Shown here piece by piece: positions 26,061 to 35,356 of a stretch of DNA of 64,000 nt. Positions within the stretch are counted from its first letter, which is position 1. Each line of letters opens with the position of its first letter. Under the pieces are notes generated by a model that searched no databases, was not told the origin of the DNA, and saw only the letters and a program-made list of their open reading frames with translations. A program made the position numbers and the translations under genes. The DNA lies in assembly GCA_027484145.1 (NCBI GenBank), contig JAIXUH010000002.1, positions 992,001 to 1,056,000 of the forward strand, given 5' to 3'. This stretch comes from Rhodobacter sp. GTDB lineage: Bacteria; Pseudomonadota; Alphaproteobacteria; Rhodobacterales; Rhodobacteraceae.

Positions 26061-26903
26061 ATGCATCCAGCCATTCAACCCGGACATACGGCCGTCATCA
26101 CGGGTGCCGCCTCGGGCCTTGGGCTGGCAGCGGCCCATCATCTGGCGCGGGCGGGCCTGCGGCTGTGCCTTGCCGATGTCAGCGAATCTGGCCTTGCCGC
26201 CGCGCGTGACGGCCTGATCGCATCCGGCATTGCAGCGGCAGATGTGGTGACCCGTGTCACCGATGTGGCCGACCCGGCGCACCTGACCGCCCTTGCCGAT
26301 CTGGCCTATGCCCAGTTCGGTGCCGTGCATGTGCTGATGAACAACGCGGGCATCCAGCCCGGCAGCAGCATCTTTGATGCCGAAGGCCGGTGGGACCGTA
26401 TCCTTGGCGTCAACCTCTTTGGCGTGGTGCATGGATCGCAGATTTTCGTGCCCCGTATGATCGCCTCGGGCCAGCCAGGGCTCATCATCAACACAGGCTC
26501 CAAACAGGGCATCACAACACCCCCCGGCGATCCGGCCTATAACCTGTCGAAAGCCGGGGTGAAGGTGTTCACCGAAAGCCTGCAACACCACCTGCGCGGC
26601 CTGCCCGACGCAAAGGTCGAGGCAAAGCTGTTCATCCCCGGCTTTGTCTTTACCGCGCTGACTGCCCATGGCCGCTCCGAGCGACCCGCAGGTGCATGGA
26701 CCCCCGAAGAAACGGTGGATTTCCTGTTCCAGTCGGTCGCGCGTGGTGACTTCTACATCCTGTGCCCGGATAATGAGGTCACGCGCCGCATCGACGAAAA
26801 ACGCATCCTCTGGGCCGCGGGCGACATCGCTGAAAACCGCCCGCCCCTGTCTCGCTGGCACGGCGATTACGGCGATGCCTTCGCCACTTGGCTGAAGGAC
26901 TAG
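26061..26903 (+). CDS. Short-chain dehydrogenase/reductase
   Basis: 280 aa. TGAASGLG cofactor loop at residues 15-22, NNAG near 95, catalytic Ser in 'NTGSKQG' and the YNLSK catalytic pair near 160. The C-terminal extension after residue 230 (EETVDFLFQSVARGDFYILCPDNEVTRR) is typical of classical SDRs of about 280 aa. Substrate unknown. Its stop overlaps the stop of the convergent aldolase gene by 4 bp. Confidence 0.85.
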   Translation: MHPAIQPGHTAVITGAASGLGLAAAHHLARAGLRLCLADVSESGLAAARDGLIASGIAAADVVTRVTDVADPAHLTALADLAYAQFGAVHVLMNNAGIQPGSSIFDAEGRWDRILGVNLFGVVHGSQIFVPRMIASGQPGLIINTGSKQGITTPPGDPAYNLSKAGVKVFTESLQHHLRGLPDAKVEAKLFIPGFVFTALTAHGRSERPAGAWTPEETVDFLFQSVARGDFYILCPDNEVTRRIDEKRILWAAGDIAENRPPLSRWHGDYGDAFATWLKD

Positions 26904-27556
26904 GTCTTGGCGGCCTGCACGCCATAGCTGGCAAAGCCGCGCGCCGTATCGGCCAGTTCGGCCTCGGTCAGAATATGCCCACCGCCGATGTGCAGCACAT
27001 GGTAATACTGGTGCGCCAATGCCTCCAACTCATGCGCCAGCCACGTGGCCCGGGTCAGGTTCGGCCCGCCCACGATCATGCCATGATTGGCCATCAGGCA
27101 GCCCGCCCGCCCCTCCATCGCCGCAACAACCTCGGCCGACAGCGCGGCAGTTCCATAGGTGGCATAGCCCGAACAGCGGATTTCCGGCCCGCCAAAGGCC
27201 GCCATCATGTAATGCACCGCCGGAATCGGTTTGCGCGCGATGGACAGAATGGTGGAAAATGGCGCATGGGTATGAACCAGCGCATGGAACTCGGGCCGCG
27301 CGCGCATCAGGTCCAGATGAAAGCGCCACTCGGACGAGGGTTTCATCGGCCCCTCATACACCCCATCGTCCCGGTCCAACGGCATGCGGGCCAGCATCTG
27401 CGGCTCCAGCCGCGACGCTGGCACCCCGGATGGCGTGACCAGTAAAGCATCCCCCAAACGGGCCGAGATATTGCCCGATGACCCCCGGTTCAGCCCCGAG
27501 GCATCCAGCGCACGCGCCGCATTCACAATCTCGTCGCGCAGGGCCTGATCGCTCAT
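26900..27556 (-). CDS. ald2: Class II aldolase (Ald2/FucA-like), predicted 5-deoxyribulose-1-phosphate aldolase
   Basis: 218 aa zinc-dependent class II aldolase. Phosphate-binding SSGNIS (about residue 25) and TPSG, zinc ligands in HTHAP (near 95) and ANHG (near 155) are all present. By family knowledge it cleaves ketose-1-phosphates to DHAP plus an aldehyde. Coupled by ATGA to mtnA, itself coupled to mtnK, it corresponds to the aldolase of the DHAP shunt, which yields DHAP and acetaldehyde or methylthioacetaldehyde. A general pentulose-1-phosphate aldolase is an alternative. Confidence 0.8.
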   Translation of the reverse strand: MSDQALRDEIVNAARALDASGLNRGSSGNISARLGDALLVTPSGVPASRLEPQMLARMPLDRDDGVYEGPMKPSSEWRFHLDLMRARPEFHALVHTHAPFSTILSIARKPIPAVHYMMAAFGGPEIRCSGYATYGTAALSAEVVAAMEGRAGCLMANHGMIVGGPNLTRATWLAHELEALAHQYYHVLHIGGGHILTEAELADTARGFASYGVQAAKT

Positions 27557-28644
27557 CTGCCGACCACGCGGTCGGGGAACATCGCGGCCAGTCCGGCGGC
27601 AGTCGCGGGCGCAATCCCGCGCTCGGTGATCAGGCCCGTCACCAGCCGCGCGGGCGTCACGTCAAAGGCGGGGTTGGTGGCAAGCGTCGCTTCCGGGCTG
27701 ATGCGTAGCCGCGTGACCGTGCCATCGGTCAGCTTGCCCTGCACGAACGACACTTCATCGCCCGAACGTTCCTCGATCGGAATCTCGCGCACACCATCCT
27801 GCACACGCCAGTCGATGGTGGGCGATGGCAGCGCCACATAGAACGGCACGCCATTGTCATGCGCGGCCAAGGCCTTGAGGTAGGTGCCGATCTTGTTGCA
27901 CACATCGCCGCGCGCCGTGGTGCGGTCGGTGCCGACGATCACCATATCCACCTGCCCGTGCTGCATCAGATGCCCGCCAGCATTGTCCACGATCAGGCGG
28001 TGCGAAATCCCGTTGCCCGCCATCTCCCACGCCGTCAGATGCGCACCCTGATTGCGGGGGCGGGTTTCATCCACCCAGACATGCAGGGGAATGCCCGCCT
28101 GATGCGCCTTGTAGATGGGTGCCGTCGCCGTGCCCCAATCCACCGTGGCCAGCCATCCTGCGTTGCAATGGGTCAGGATGTTCACCGGCCCGCCCTTGCG
28201 CGCGGCAATCTGGCGGATCACGGTCAGGCCATGCTCGCCAATGGCTGCGTTGATCGCGACATCCTCATCCGCGATCTGGCCCGCCCGTTCCATCGCCGCC
28301 GCCGCGCGGTCCTCTGGCGCAACAGGGCCAAGGAAGGCCGCCATCTCCTCCAGCGCCCAGCGCAGGTTCACCGCCGTGGGCCGGGTTTCGATCAGCACGT
28401 CATGCGCCCGCGCCAGCCCCGCGTCCGACGCATCGGCCCGCATGGCGATGGCCACGCCATACGCCGCCGTTGCCCCGATCAAGGGCGCGCCGCGCACCCA
28501 CATGTCACGGATGGATGTCGCCGCCTGTTCCAGCGTGTCCAGCGTGACCACGACAAACTCATGCGGCAGGCGGGTCTGGTCAATGATCCGTACCGCGCCC
28601 CCCTCCAACCAGATCGAGCGGTAATGGTCCGTTCCCACCTTCAT
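27553..28644 (-). CDS. mtnA: S-methyl-5-thioribose-1-phosphate isomerase MtnA
   Basis: 363 aa. Family motifs include [13 protein letters not shown], the catalytic cysteine in [21 protein letters not shown] and [19 protein letters not shown] with the catalytic aspartate. It isomerises aldose-1-phosphates (methylthioribose-1-P, and in DHAP-shunt organisms 5-deoxyribose-1-P) to the ketose-1-phosphate that the neighbouring aldolase can split. Overlaps mtnK and ald2 by 4 bp each. No mtnB/C/D genes of the methionine salvage pathway are nearby, favouring the shunt. Confidence 0.9.
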   Translation of the reverse strand: MKVGTDHYRSIWLEGGAVRIIDQTRLPHEFVVVTLDTLEQAATSIRDMWVRGAPLIGATAAYGVAIAMRADASDAGLARAHDVLIETRPTAVNLRWALEEMAAFLGPVAPEDRAAAAMERAGQIADEDVAINAAIGEHGLTVIRQIAARKGGPVNILTHCNAGWLATVDWGTATAPIYKAHQAGIPLHVWVDETRPRNQGAHLTAWEMAGNGISHRLIVDNAGGHLMQHGQVDMVIVGTDRTTARGDVCNKIGTYLKALAAHDNGVPFYVALPSPTIDWRVQDGVREIPIEERSGDEVSFVQGKLTDGTVTRLRISPEATLATNPAFDVTPARLVTGLITERGIAPATAAGLAAMFPDRVVGR

Positions 28645-29894
28645 CGTGCAACGCTCCTGTCGATATCCGTGGCAAGGGCTGGCAGATCGGCCAGCGAAAG
28701 GGAAGCACGGCGGGTGGCGATGATCCGCCCCGCCTCCAGCGCACGCGCCTCGGCCAGCACGCGGCGGGCGGGGTCGGCCATCGCCTCAAGGTCCTCGACA
28801 TGGGCCAGCCCAAGGATGCGGCGGTGCATTTCCACCCCGCAGAACCCCATCGCATCGACCCAGATGCCGCGCAGCACCCCCACAAGCGCCGCATCGGCCC
28901 CCGGCTTGTCGCCCGCATCTTCAAACAGGCTGCGCTCATACAGAATGCCCGTGCGTTCTGCCTGCCACAGCACACGGATCTCCCCCGCGAACACCTGCCA
29001 GACCTGCGTCAGCTGCCCCAGCAGATAGGCGCGATAGCCGTCGCGCCCGCCGGGGGTATCCTCGTGCCCCGACTGGGCAAAGAACGCCAGCAGCAGGTTG
29101 GCCATGAACATGCCCACGTCAAAACCAAAGGGGCCATAGATCGCAAACTCAGGGTCGATGACTTGCGTATCCTCGGCCGTCACCATGAGTGATCCGGAAT
29201 GCAGATCGCCATGCACCAGCGTTTCCGTTTTGGAAACAAAGGCATGCTTTGCTTCCTGCGCGGCAATCCGCAAGGCCCGGTCGGCCCGCAGGGGGGCGAT
29301 GAACGGCTCCAGCCCCGGGGTGTGCCGGTTCAGCTTGGCCGCGAAATAGGGGTCTGAAAACACAAGGTTTTCCGAGATATCGGCCAGCGCATGATTGGCC
29401 GCGAACAACGCCATATCCTCGCGTAGCACCCGCCCCGACAGCGACAGCGCCGATCCGCGAAACAGGCTGCGCGCCAGAAACACGCCCATATGCCGAGCCA
29501 GGTTCGGATGCTGAACCCCCTTCACCACCGATTTGCGCAAGATCACATGTGGCGAAAGATACCGCATGACAATCAGCGCCTGCCCCTCGTCAAAATGATA
29601 CACCTCGGGCACGCGGCCTGGGTCGCGCGCGGCATGGCGGGTCAGCGCATGGTATTCAAAGAACGCCCGGTTCAGCGGCAAGGGCCAGCTATCCCCGACC
29701 AGCCGGATATAGGGCAAGGCCTGCTTGACGATGATCTTGCCCAAACTGCCCGTCACGATGAACACAAGGTTCAGGTTGCCATCCCCCACCTCGGCCACCT
29801 GCCAACCCGATGAGGGGCCGATCCGGTCGGTCAGCGCGGGCAGGCCGCCCAACCGGGCGGCCAAGGTGTCGGGCGTCAGGGGCGCATAGTCCAT
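28641..29894 (-). CDS. mtnK: S-methyl-5-thioribose kinase MtnK
   Basis: 417 aa from the ATG at 29894 (GGGGG six bases upstream; GTG codons at 29897 and 29900 are alternatives). Kinase landmarks are [10 protein letters not shown], the ATP-lysine region [13 protein letters not shown], the catalytic loop VHGDLHSGS and [15 protein letters not shown], the MtnK-specific metal-binding segment. It phosphorylates the anomeric hydroxyl of methylthioribose or 5-deoxyribose. Second gene after the epimerase (11-bp gap), operon with mtnA and ald2. Confidence 0.9.
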   Translation of the reverse strand: MDYAPLTPDTLAARLGGLPALTDRIGPSSGWQVAEVGDGNLNLVFIVTGSLGKIIVKQALPYIRLVGDSWPLPLNRAFFEYHALTRHAARDPGRVPEVYHFDEGQALIVMRYLSPHVILRKSVVKGVQHPNLARHMGVFLARSLFRGSALSLSGRVLREDMALFAANHALADISENLVFSDPYFAAKLNRHTPGLEPFIAPLRADRALRIAAQEAKHAFVSKTETLVHGDLHSGSLMVTAEDTQVIDPEFAIYGPFGFDVGMFMANLLLAFFAQSGHEDTPGGRDGYRAYLLGQLTQVWQVFAGEIRVLWQAERTGILYERSLFEDAGDKPGADAALVGVLRGIWVDAMGFCGVEMHRRILGLAHVEDLEAMADPARRVLAEARALEAGRIIATRRASLSLADLPALATDIDRSVAR

Positions 29895-29905
29895 CACCAC
29901 CCCCG

Positions 29906-30754
29906 TCAGATCAGGCCATATTGGCGGGCCTTGTTGCGCAGGAAGGGCAGCCCTTCATCCAGCACAACATCCCGACTGGCCGCCACGGGCCGCCATACGG
30001 CAAGGCCGTAGGCCACCTCGGGCGGCATGTCGATGAAGCTTTCCATCGCCAGCCCGCCCTTGAAGTTCACCGCCTTCAGCGCGCCGTAAATCTCGTCCCA
30101 GCGCACATTGCCAGATCCGGGCGTGCCCCGGTCACTTTCCGACAGGTGGATATATCGTAGCAGATCCCCGGCATCGAGGATGCCCAGCGCAAGGCCCCGC
30201 TCTTCGATGTTCATGTGGTAGGTGTCCAGATGGACAAAGATATTGTCCGCTCCCACGCGGTGAATCATCTCCACCGCCTGCCAGCCCGTGTTCAGGATGT
30301 GGTTTTCATAGCGGTTCACCGGTTCGATCCCGAAGGCCAGCCCCAGCTTGCGGGCATGCGCCGCCGCGTCGGCCAAGACACGCGCCACGTTGTCCCGCTC
30401 ACCTTCGGTCGGCGGCACACCCGTCCGCTCACCAATCCCGCCATAGGTGACACCCGTCAGCGCGGTGGCACCAATCGCCGCCGTCTGGTCCAGCGCAAAG
30501 CGCAAGAACGCCATTGCCCCCTCAGGGTTCGATGAGGCGCGCACCCCTTCGGGCAGGCCCAGCGAACAGACCGCTGGCATCCCCTTGGCCTCCAACAGGC
30601 GGCGCGAATGGGCGGTGTCCACCTTGTCGGGTGACAACAGCGCGATCTCGATAAAATCCATCTTGTAGTCCAGTGCCGCCGCCACCGCGCGTTCGGCCCC
30701 GGCGTGATCCCACGCCATCGTCCACATCGAGGTGTGAACCCCAAAACCCTTCAT
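29906..30754 (-). CDS. Ketose 3-epimerase (D-tagatose/L-ribulose 3-epimerase family)
   Basis: 282 aa TIM barrel of the DTE group. The metal-binding glutamate is in EPVNRYE (near 150), the aspartate/histidine in HLDTYHMNIEE (near 183), and the final glutamate in AMESF (near 243), with SESDRGTPGSGNV in between. These match D-tagatose 3-epimerase / L-ribulose 3-epimerase rather than hydroxypyruvate isomerase. It epimerises C3 of a free ketose. The start overlaps the SorC regulator stop (ATGA). Its role next to mtnK-mtnA-ald2 is unexplained. Confidence 0.82.
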   Translation of the reverse strand: MKGFGVHTSMWTMAWDHAGAERAVAAALDYKMDFIEIALLSPDKVDTAHSRRLLEAKGMPAVCSLGLPEGVRASSNPEGAMAFLRFALDQTAAIGATALTGVTYGGIGERTGVPPTEGERDNVARVLADAAAHARKLGLAFGIEPVNRYENHILNTGWQAVEMIHRVGADNIFVHLDTYHMNIEERGLALGILDAGDLLRYIHLSESDRGTPGSGNVRWDEIYGALKAVNFKGGLAMESFIDMPPEVAYGLAVWRPVAASRDVVLDEGLPFLRNKARQYGLI

Positions 30755-31701
30755 GCTGCATCCCCCTCCAACAATGCCACGGCCAACGCCTCATCCACGA
30801 TCAGCCGATCCACGAACCCCGCGCGCAACACCGCCTGTGTTGCCCGCGCCTTGCCCACCCCCGCCGACAGCAAGACCACGTCTGACCGCCGCAGGTCTGC
30901 CACCCCAATGGACGGCGAGCGCGCATTCAGGTCCGTCTCGGCCAAGGCGCCATCGGCCCGAAAGAATTTGCCCGTGGTATCGGCCACGGCCCCGGCGGCC
31001 CCCAGTGCCGCCACCTCATCCTTGGTCAGCACGCCGCTGGTTTGCAACAGCGACTCGGCCGTGCATTCGCCCACCGAGATGAACATATGCGCCGCCCCCT
31101 GTGCCGCATCCACCGCCTCGCGCACCATCCGCTGGCGCAAGATCATGGCCGCATCCTCGGCGCTGTCGGCCAGAAACGGCGCGGGCAGAAACACCGCCCG
31201 CCCCCCGGTCAGCGCCGCCAGCCTGACGCACACGTCAAACGGGCTGGTGGCCGAGGTGCGCGTCATCGACCCCATCAGCGACACGAAACACAGGTCCGGG
31301 TTGCGCAGTCCGGTCAGTGCATCCGACATCGCTGCCACCGTGCGCCCCCAGCCTACACCCACCGTCAGCGACCCTTCGCGCGCCACCCGCGTCAGGTATC
31401 CGGCGGCCAGTTGCCCTACGGCACGGCGCGCCGCCTCATCTCCCTCGCCCGGATCGGGGGCCACCAGCACCTCGGTCAGGCCAAAGCGTTCGGACAGCCG
31501 CCCCGCCAGCAGCAACGTCGCCGCCGACCCGTGTTCGATGCTGATCCGCACAAGGCCCTGCTCGCGTGCCTCGGCCAGCAGGCGCAGCACCTTGAACCGC
31601 GACAGGCCCATGCGGCGGCTGACCTCCTCCTGGCTCATCTGGCCAATGTGATACAGCCACGCGGCCTGAATCACATCATCCCGCTCTGCGCGCACAGCCA
31701 T
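30751..31701 (-). CDS. SorC/DeoR-type sugar-responsive regulator
   Basis: 316 aa from the ATG at 31701. N-terminal sigma-factor-like HTH (IGQMSQEEVSRRMGLSRFKVLRLLAEAREQGLV, about residues 20-50), then the sugar-binding SorC domain (VGVGWGRTV, LMGS, SVGECTAESLL). A longer reading to 31755 would enter the operator region. Such proteins respond to a phosphorylated sugar and control divergent promoters. It heads the leftward operon and faces the FGGY kinase operon. Confidence 0.85.
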   Translation of the reverse strand: MAVRAERDDVIQAAWLYHIGQMSQEEVSRRMGLSRFKVLRLLAEAREQGLVRISIEHGSAATLLLAGRLSERFGLTEVLVAPDPGEGDEAARRAVGQLAAGYLTRVAREGSLTVGVGWGRTVAAMSDALTGLRNPDLCFVSLMGSMTRTSATSPFDVCVRLAALTGGRAVFLPAPFLADSAEDAAMILRQRMVREAVDAAQGAAHMFISVGECTAESLLQTSGVLTKDEVAALGAAGAVADTTGKFFRADGALAETDLNARSPSIGVADLRRSDVVLLSAGVGKARATQAVLRAGFVDRLIVDEALAVALLEGDAA

Positions 31702-31768
31702 GCCTGCTGCCTCCCGTCTGCCCGCATTTAGACCCTTGACCGGGGCCTTCGTCAACGCATATCAACAT

Positions 31769-31787
31769 TTGTGCAAGCAATGCACAA
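31769..31787. promoter_or_regulatory. Candidate SorC operator in the divergent promoter region
   Basis: TTGTGCA and TGCACAA form a perfect 7-bp inverted repeat around AGCAA, in the 141-bp gap between the regulator and the FGGY kinase. Confidence 0.55.
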
Positions 31788-31789
31788 TA

Positions 31790-31809
31790 TTGCAGATGCA
31801 GCATTGCAA
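31790..31809. promoter_or_regulatory. Second TTGCA/TGCAA dyad next to the SorC operator
   Basis: TTGCA (31790-31794) and TGCAA (31805-31809) flank a 10-base spacer that also contains TGCA. It shares the TGCA core with the first dyad, two bases away, suggesting tandem operators. Confidence 0.4.
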
Positions 31810-31842
31810 GTGCAGAAACCGTCAGGGGAGAGATGGGTTCGC

Positions 31843-33336
31843 ATGGCCTATGTGATCGGCATTGATGGCGGAACAGAAAGCCTGCGCGCGCATGTCTTTG
31901 ACTTGTCGGGCCGCTCACGCGGTGTGGGCAAATGCGCCTACACCACCACCTTCCCCGAACCCGGACAGGCCGAACAGAACCCCGATGACTGGTGGCATGC
32001 CTGCGGCGTTGCGGTGCGCGAGGCGCTGATTGCCGCCGATGTGCCCGCCGACCAGATCACCGCCATTTCCTGCGACACCACCTCGTGCACCGTCATCGCG
32101 CTGGATGCCGAGGGCCGCCCCCTGCGCCCGTGTCTGTTGTGGATGGATGTGCGCGCCCATCATGAGGCCGCCGAGATTGCCGCCTGTGGCGACCCGGCCC
32201 TGCGGCTGAATGGCGGCGGTGCGGGTCCGGTCAGCCCGGAATGGATGCTACCCAAGGCGCTGTGGATCAAGCGCAACCAGCCCGACCTTTGGGCCCGCGC
32301 TGCGATGGTGGGCGAATATCAGGATTACTTGACGCTGCGCCTGACCGGCCTTTGGGCCGCCAGCCTGAACAACGTGACCATGCGCTGGCATTACCAGACC
32401 CAGCACGGCGGCTGGCCCACGTCAATGCTGGCCACCCTTGGCCTGTCCGACATTCTGACCCGCTGGCCCAGCCAGATCGTCGCCCCCGGCCAGATCATCG
32501 GCCCACTGACCGAAAGCGCCGCGCACCACCTCGGCCTGAACGCGGGCACACCCGTGGTGCAGGGCGGGGCCGATGCCTTTATCGGCATGATCGGCCTTGG
32601 CGTCACCCAACCGGGCGATCTAGCCCTCATCACCGGCTCCAGCCACCTGCAACTGGGCGTGGCCGACCGCACGGTGCATGCGCCGGGGGTCTGGGGCACC
32701 TATATGGATTGCGTGTATCCCGCCCGCCCGGTCATCGAAGGCGGTCAAACCTCGACCGGGTCGGTTATCGCGTGGTTCAAGCGCAACTTTGCCGAACATC
32801 TGGATTTCGACACCCTGAACGCGCAGGCCGATACCATCCCGCCGGGGGCCGAGGGGCTGCTGGCCGTTGACCATTTCCAAGGCAACCGCACCCCGCACAC
32901 CGACCCGCTGGCGCGCGGGGCCATCATGGGGCTGTCGCTGAAGCACACGCCCGCGCATGTCTACCGCGCGCTGGTGGAATCCATCTGCCTTGGCACCCGC
33001 GCCATCGTCGAAGCATTTGGCGATGCTTTTGATGCCAAGCGCATTGTCGTCGCAGGTGGGGCCACCCGCTCGCCCTTCTGGCTGCAGGTGCATGCCGATA
33101 CCCTTGGCCTGCCGCTGGAGTTGACCGAAGAAACCGAGGCCTGCGCCCTTGGCTCGGCCATCCTTGCCGCCCATGGCGCGGGCCATTTCGCCACCATCGA
33201 CGAAGCCTGCGCTGCCATGGTGCGCACCGCCCGGCGGATCGAGCCAGACATGGACGCCCACGCCGCCTATGCGCCCATCTATGCCCGCTACCGCGCGGCC
33301 TATCACGCGCTCAAACCCTTGCGGGAGTCTGCATGA
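31843..33336 (+). CDS. FGGY-family carbohydrate kinase
   Basis: 497 aa from the ATG at 31843. N-terminal phosphate-binding loop GIDGGTESLRAHVFD, middle 'QGGADAFIGMIGLG', and the C-terminal adenosine motif VAGGATRSPFWLQ with 'ETEACALGSAILA'. The domain order and length fit pentulose, erythritol or AI-2-type FGGY kinases (ribulokinase/EryA/LsrK relatives); I cannot assign one. First gene of the rightward operon; the stop overlaps the next start by ATGA. It should phosphorylate the imported or epimerised sugar. Confidence 0.85.
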   Translation: MAYVIGIDGGTESLRAHVFDLSGRSRGVGKCAYTTTFPEPGQAEQNPDDWWHACGVAVREALIAADVPADQITAISCDTTSCTVIALDAEGRPLRPCLLWMDVRAHHEAAEIAACGDPALRLNGGGAGPVSPEWMLPKALWIKRNQPDLWARAAMVGEYQDYLTLRLTGLWAASLNNVTMRWHYQTQHGGWPTSMLATLGLSDILTRWPSQIVAPGQIIGPLTESAAHHLGLNAGTPVVQGGADAFIGMIGLGVTQPGDLALITGSSHLQLGVADRTVHAPGVWGTYMDCVYPARPVIEGGQTSTGSVIAWFKRNFAEHLDFDTLNAQADTIPPGAEGLLAVDHFQGNRTPHTDPLARGAIMGLSLKHTPAHVYRALVESICLGTRAIVEAFGDAFDAKRIVVAGGATRSPFWLQVHADTLGLPLELTEETEACALGSAILAAHGAGHFATIDEACAAMVRTARRIEPDMDAHAAYAPIYARYRAAYHALKPLRESA

Positions 33337-34361
33337 CACTGCCCACAAACAGCGCCCCCCTTGCCCGTTACCGCACCATGCGGCGGATCCGTTCGTTCGA
33401 AGAACGGGTGGGCGAGTTGTTCCTGAAGGGTGAAAGCGCGGGCTCCATGCTGCATCTCTCCATCGGCGAAGAGGCGGTGGTCGGCATGACCGATGCCATG
33501 CAGCCGGGCGATACCTTTACCACCCATCACCGCGGGCACGGCGTGTTTCTGGGCCGTGGGGCCGACCCCGCCCGCATGATGGCCGAAATTGCGGGCAAGG
33601 AAGACGGCTATTGCCGGGGCAAGGGCGGGTCGATGCATATCGCCGACCGCGCGCTTGGCCATCTGGGGGCCAATGCCATTGTCGGCGGCGGCATCCCGCA
33701 TATCGTGGGCGCGGGCATCAGCTATCGCAACACCCGCTCGGGGCAGATCTCCGTGGCCTTCTTTGGCGACGGGGCGATGTCGCAGGGCATCTTGTATGAA
33801 TCGATGAACATGGCCGCGCTCTGGCATCTGCCGGTGATCTTTTGCTGCATCAACAACCAGTATGGCATGGGCACACGGGTGGATCGGTCCGCCGGGAACC
33901 GCGACTTTCCGGCCCGCGCCACCGCCTTTGGCCTGAACGCCGCCCGCGCGGATGGCGCCGATGTCGAGGCCGTGCATGACGCCGCCCGCAGCCTTGCCGC
34001 CGCCGCGCGTGATGGCCGCCCGGGCTATCTGGAGATCGACGCCTACCGCTTTTTCGGCCATGCCCGCATGGACAAATCGCCCTACCGCACGCCGGAAGAG
34101 GAGGTCGAGGGCCGCGCCCGCGACCCCATAGCCCGCGCCCGCGCCCGTCTGGCCGAAACCGATGCCGCCACAGCCGCCGATCTGGACCGCATCGACGGCG
34201 ACGCGGCGGTCGAGATGGACCTTGCGCTTGCACATGCCATCGGGGCCAAACCCCCGGCGCTGTCCACCATGTTCGAAGATGTCTATGCCCCCGGCACCCC
34301 TGCCCCGCGCCCGCAGGCCGAACGGCTGGCCGCAATCCTTGGCGAAGGGGCGCGCGCATGA
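33333..34361 (+). CDS. acoA: TPP-dependent dehydrogenase E1 alpha subunit (AcoA-like)
   Basis: 342 aa. Thiamine diphosphate motif GDGAMSQGILYESMNMAALWHLPVIFCCINN (GDG to NN, about 150-180), 'GKGGSMHI' and 'GHLGANAIVGGGIPHIVGA'. The closest named families are AcoA of acetoin dehydrogenase and PdhA. It forms the active site with the beta subunit; cleaved substrates are 2-oxo acids or acyloins. Coupled by ATGA to both neighbours. Confidence 0.85.
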   Translation: MTLPTNSAPLARYRTMRRIRSFEERVGELFLKGESAGSMLHLSIGEEAVVGMTDAMQPGDTFTTHHRGHGVFLGRGADPARMMAEIAGKEDGYCRGKGGSMHIADRALGHLGANAIVGGGIPHIVGAGISYRNTRSGQISVAFFGDGAMSQGILYESMNMAALWHLPVIFCCINNQYGMGTRVDRSAGNRDFPARATAFGLNAARADGADVEAVHDAARSLAAAARDGRPGYLEIDAYRFFGHARMDKSPYRTPEEEVEGRARDPIARARARLAETDAATAADLDRIDGDAAVEMDLALAHAIGAKPPALSTMFEDVYAPGTPAPRPQAERLAAILGEGARA

Positions 34362-35356
34362 CCGAAACCACCTATCGCGATGCGATCCGCCAAGCGCTGC
34401 TTGATGCCATGCAGGCCGACCCATCCGTGATCCTGATTGGCGAGGAGGTGGGCCTTTATGGCGGCGCTTATGGCGTGACCAAGGGGTTGATCGACCTTTT
34501 CGGAGCCGAGCGTGTGATCGACGCCCCGATTTCCGAACCCGCCATCGTGGGCGCCGCCGTCGGTGCCGCGATGACTGGCCTGCGCCCAGTGGCCGAATTG
34601 ATGTATGTCGATTTCATCGGCATGACGATGGACCAGTTGGCCAATCAGGCCGCCAAAAGCCGCTATATGTTCGGCGGGCAGATCGGCGTGCCGATGGTCC
34701 TGCGCACCCAAGGCGGCACAGGCCGATCCGCCGCCGCCCAGCACAGCCAAAGCCTTGAGGCTTGGGTGCTGCATACCCCCGGCCTGCGCCTTGTGATGCC
34801 CGCCACGGTGAACGACGCCTATCACCTGTTGCGCCAGTCGCTGACGCAACCGGACCCCGTGGTGTTCATTGAGCACAAGGGGCTTTACACCATGAAGGGC
34901 GATCTGGACGTGGCCACGCCAGATGGCGCATGGGGCCAGCCGGTCATTCGCCGCGACGGCCATGATCTGGTGATCTTGTCCTACAGCCGCATGCTGCACG
35001 AAAGCCTTGCCGCCGCCGAACGGCTGGCCGAGTCCGGGGTCGATGCCTGCGTGATCGACCTGCGCTGCCTGAACCCGATGGATGAGGCCCCGCTGATCGA
35101 AGCGGTCAAGCGGACGGGCCGTGCCATGGTGGTGACCGAAGGCGTGGTGACAGGCTCCGTCGCCTCAGACATCGCGGCACGGCTGACCGAGGTTTGCTTT
35201 GACTGGCTGGAGGAACCGATCCTGCGGGTCGGGGGCGAAGATATCCCGATCCCGGTTTCCCCCCTGCTGGAACGGGCATCGATCCCGACGGCCACGTTGA
35301 TCCACGACACCGCTCTGTGGCTGGTCACACGAAAGGCCCCGCCATGGGCCGCGTGA
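34358..35356 (+). CDS. acoB: TPP-dependent dehydrogenase E1 beta subunit (AcoB-like)
   Basis: 332 aa. Transketolase-like pyrimidine domain (YRDAIRQALLDAMQADPSVILIGEEVG, ISEPAIVGAAVGAA) and C-terminal transketolase domain (VIDLRCLNPMD, VTEGVVTGSV). Together with the alpha subunit it makes the alpha2beta2 E1. It overlaps E2 by 13 bp. The sequence type is shared by PDH and acetoin dehydrogenase; the E2 partner below favours the latter. Confidence 0.87.
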   Translation: MTETTYRDAIRQALLDAMQADPSVILIGEEVGLYGGAYGVTKGLIDLFGAERVIDAPISEPAIVGAAVGAAMTGLRPVAELMYVDFIGMTMDQLANQAAKSRYMFGGQIGVPMVLRTQGGTGRSAAAQHSQSLEAWVLHTPGLRLVMPATVNDAYHLLRQSLTQPDPVVFIEHKGLYTMKGDLDVATPDGAWGQPVIRRDGHDLVILSYSRMLHESLAAAERLAESGVDACVIDLRCLNPMDEAPLIEAVKRTGRAMVVTEGVVTGSVASDIAARLTEVCFDWLEEPILRVGGEDIPIPVSPLLERASIPTATLIHDTALWLVTRKAPPWAA

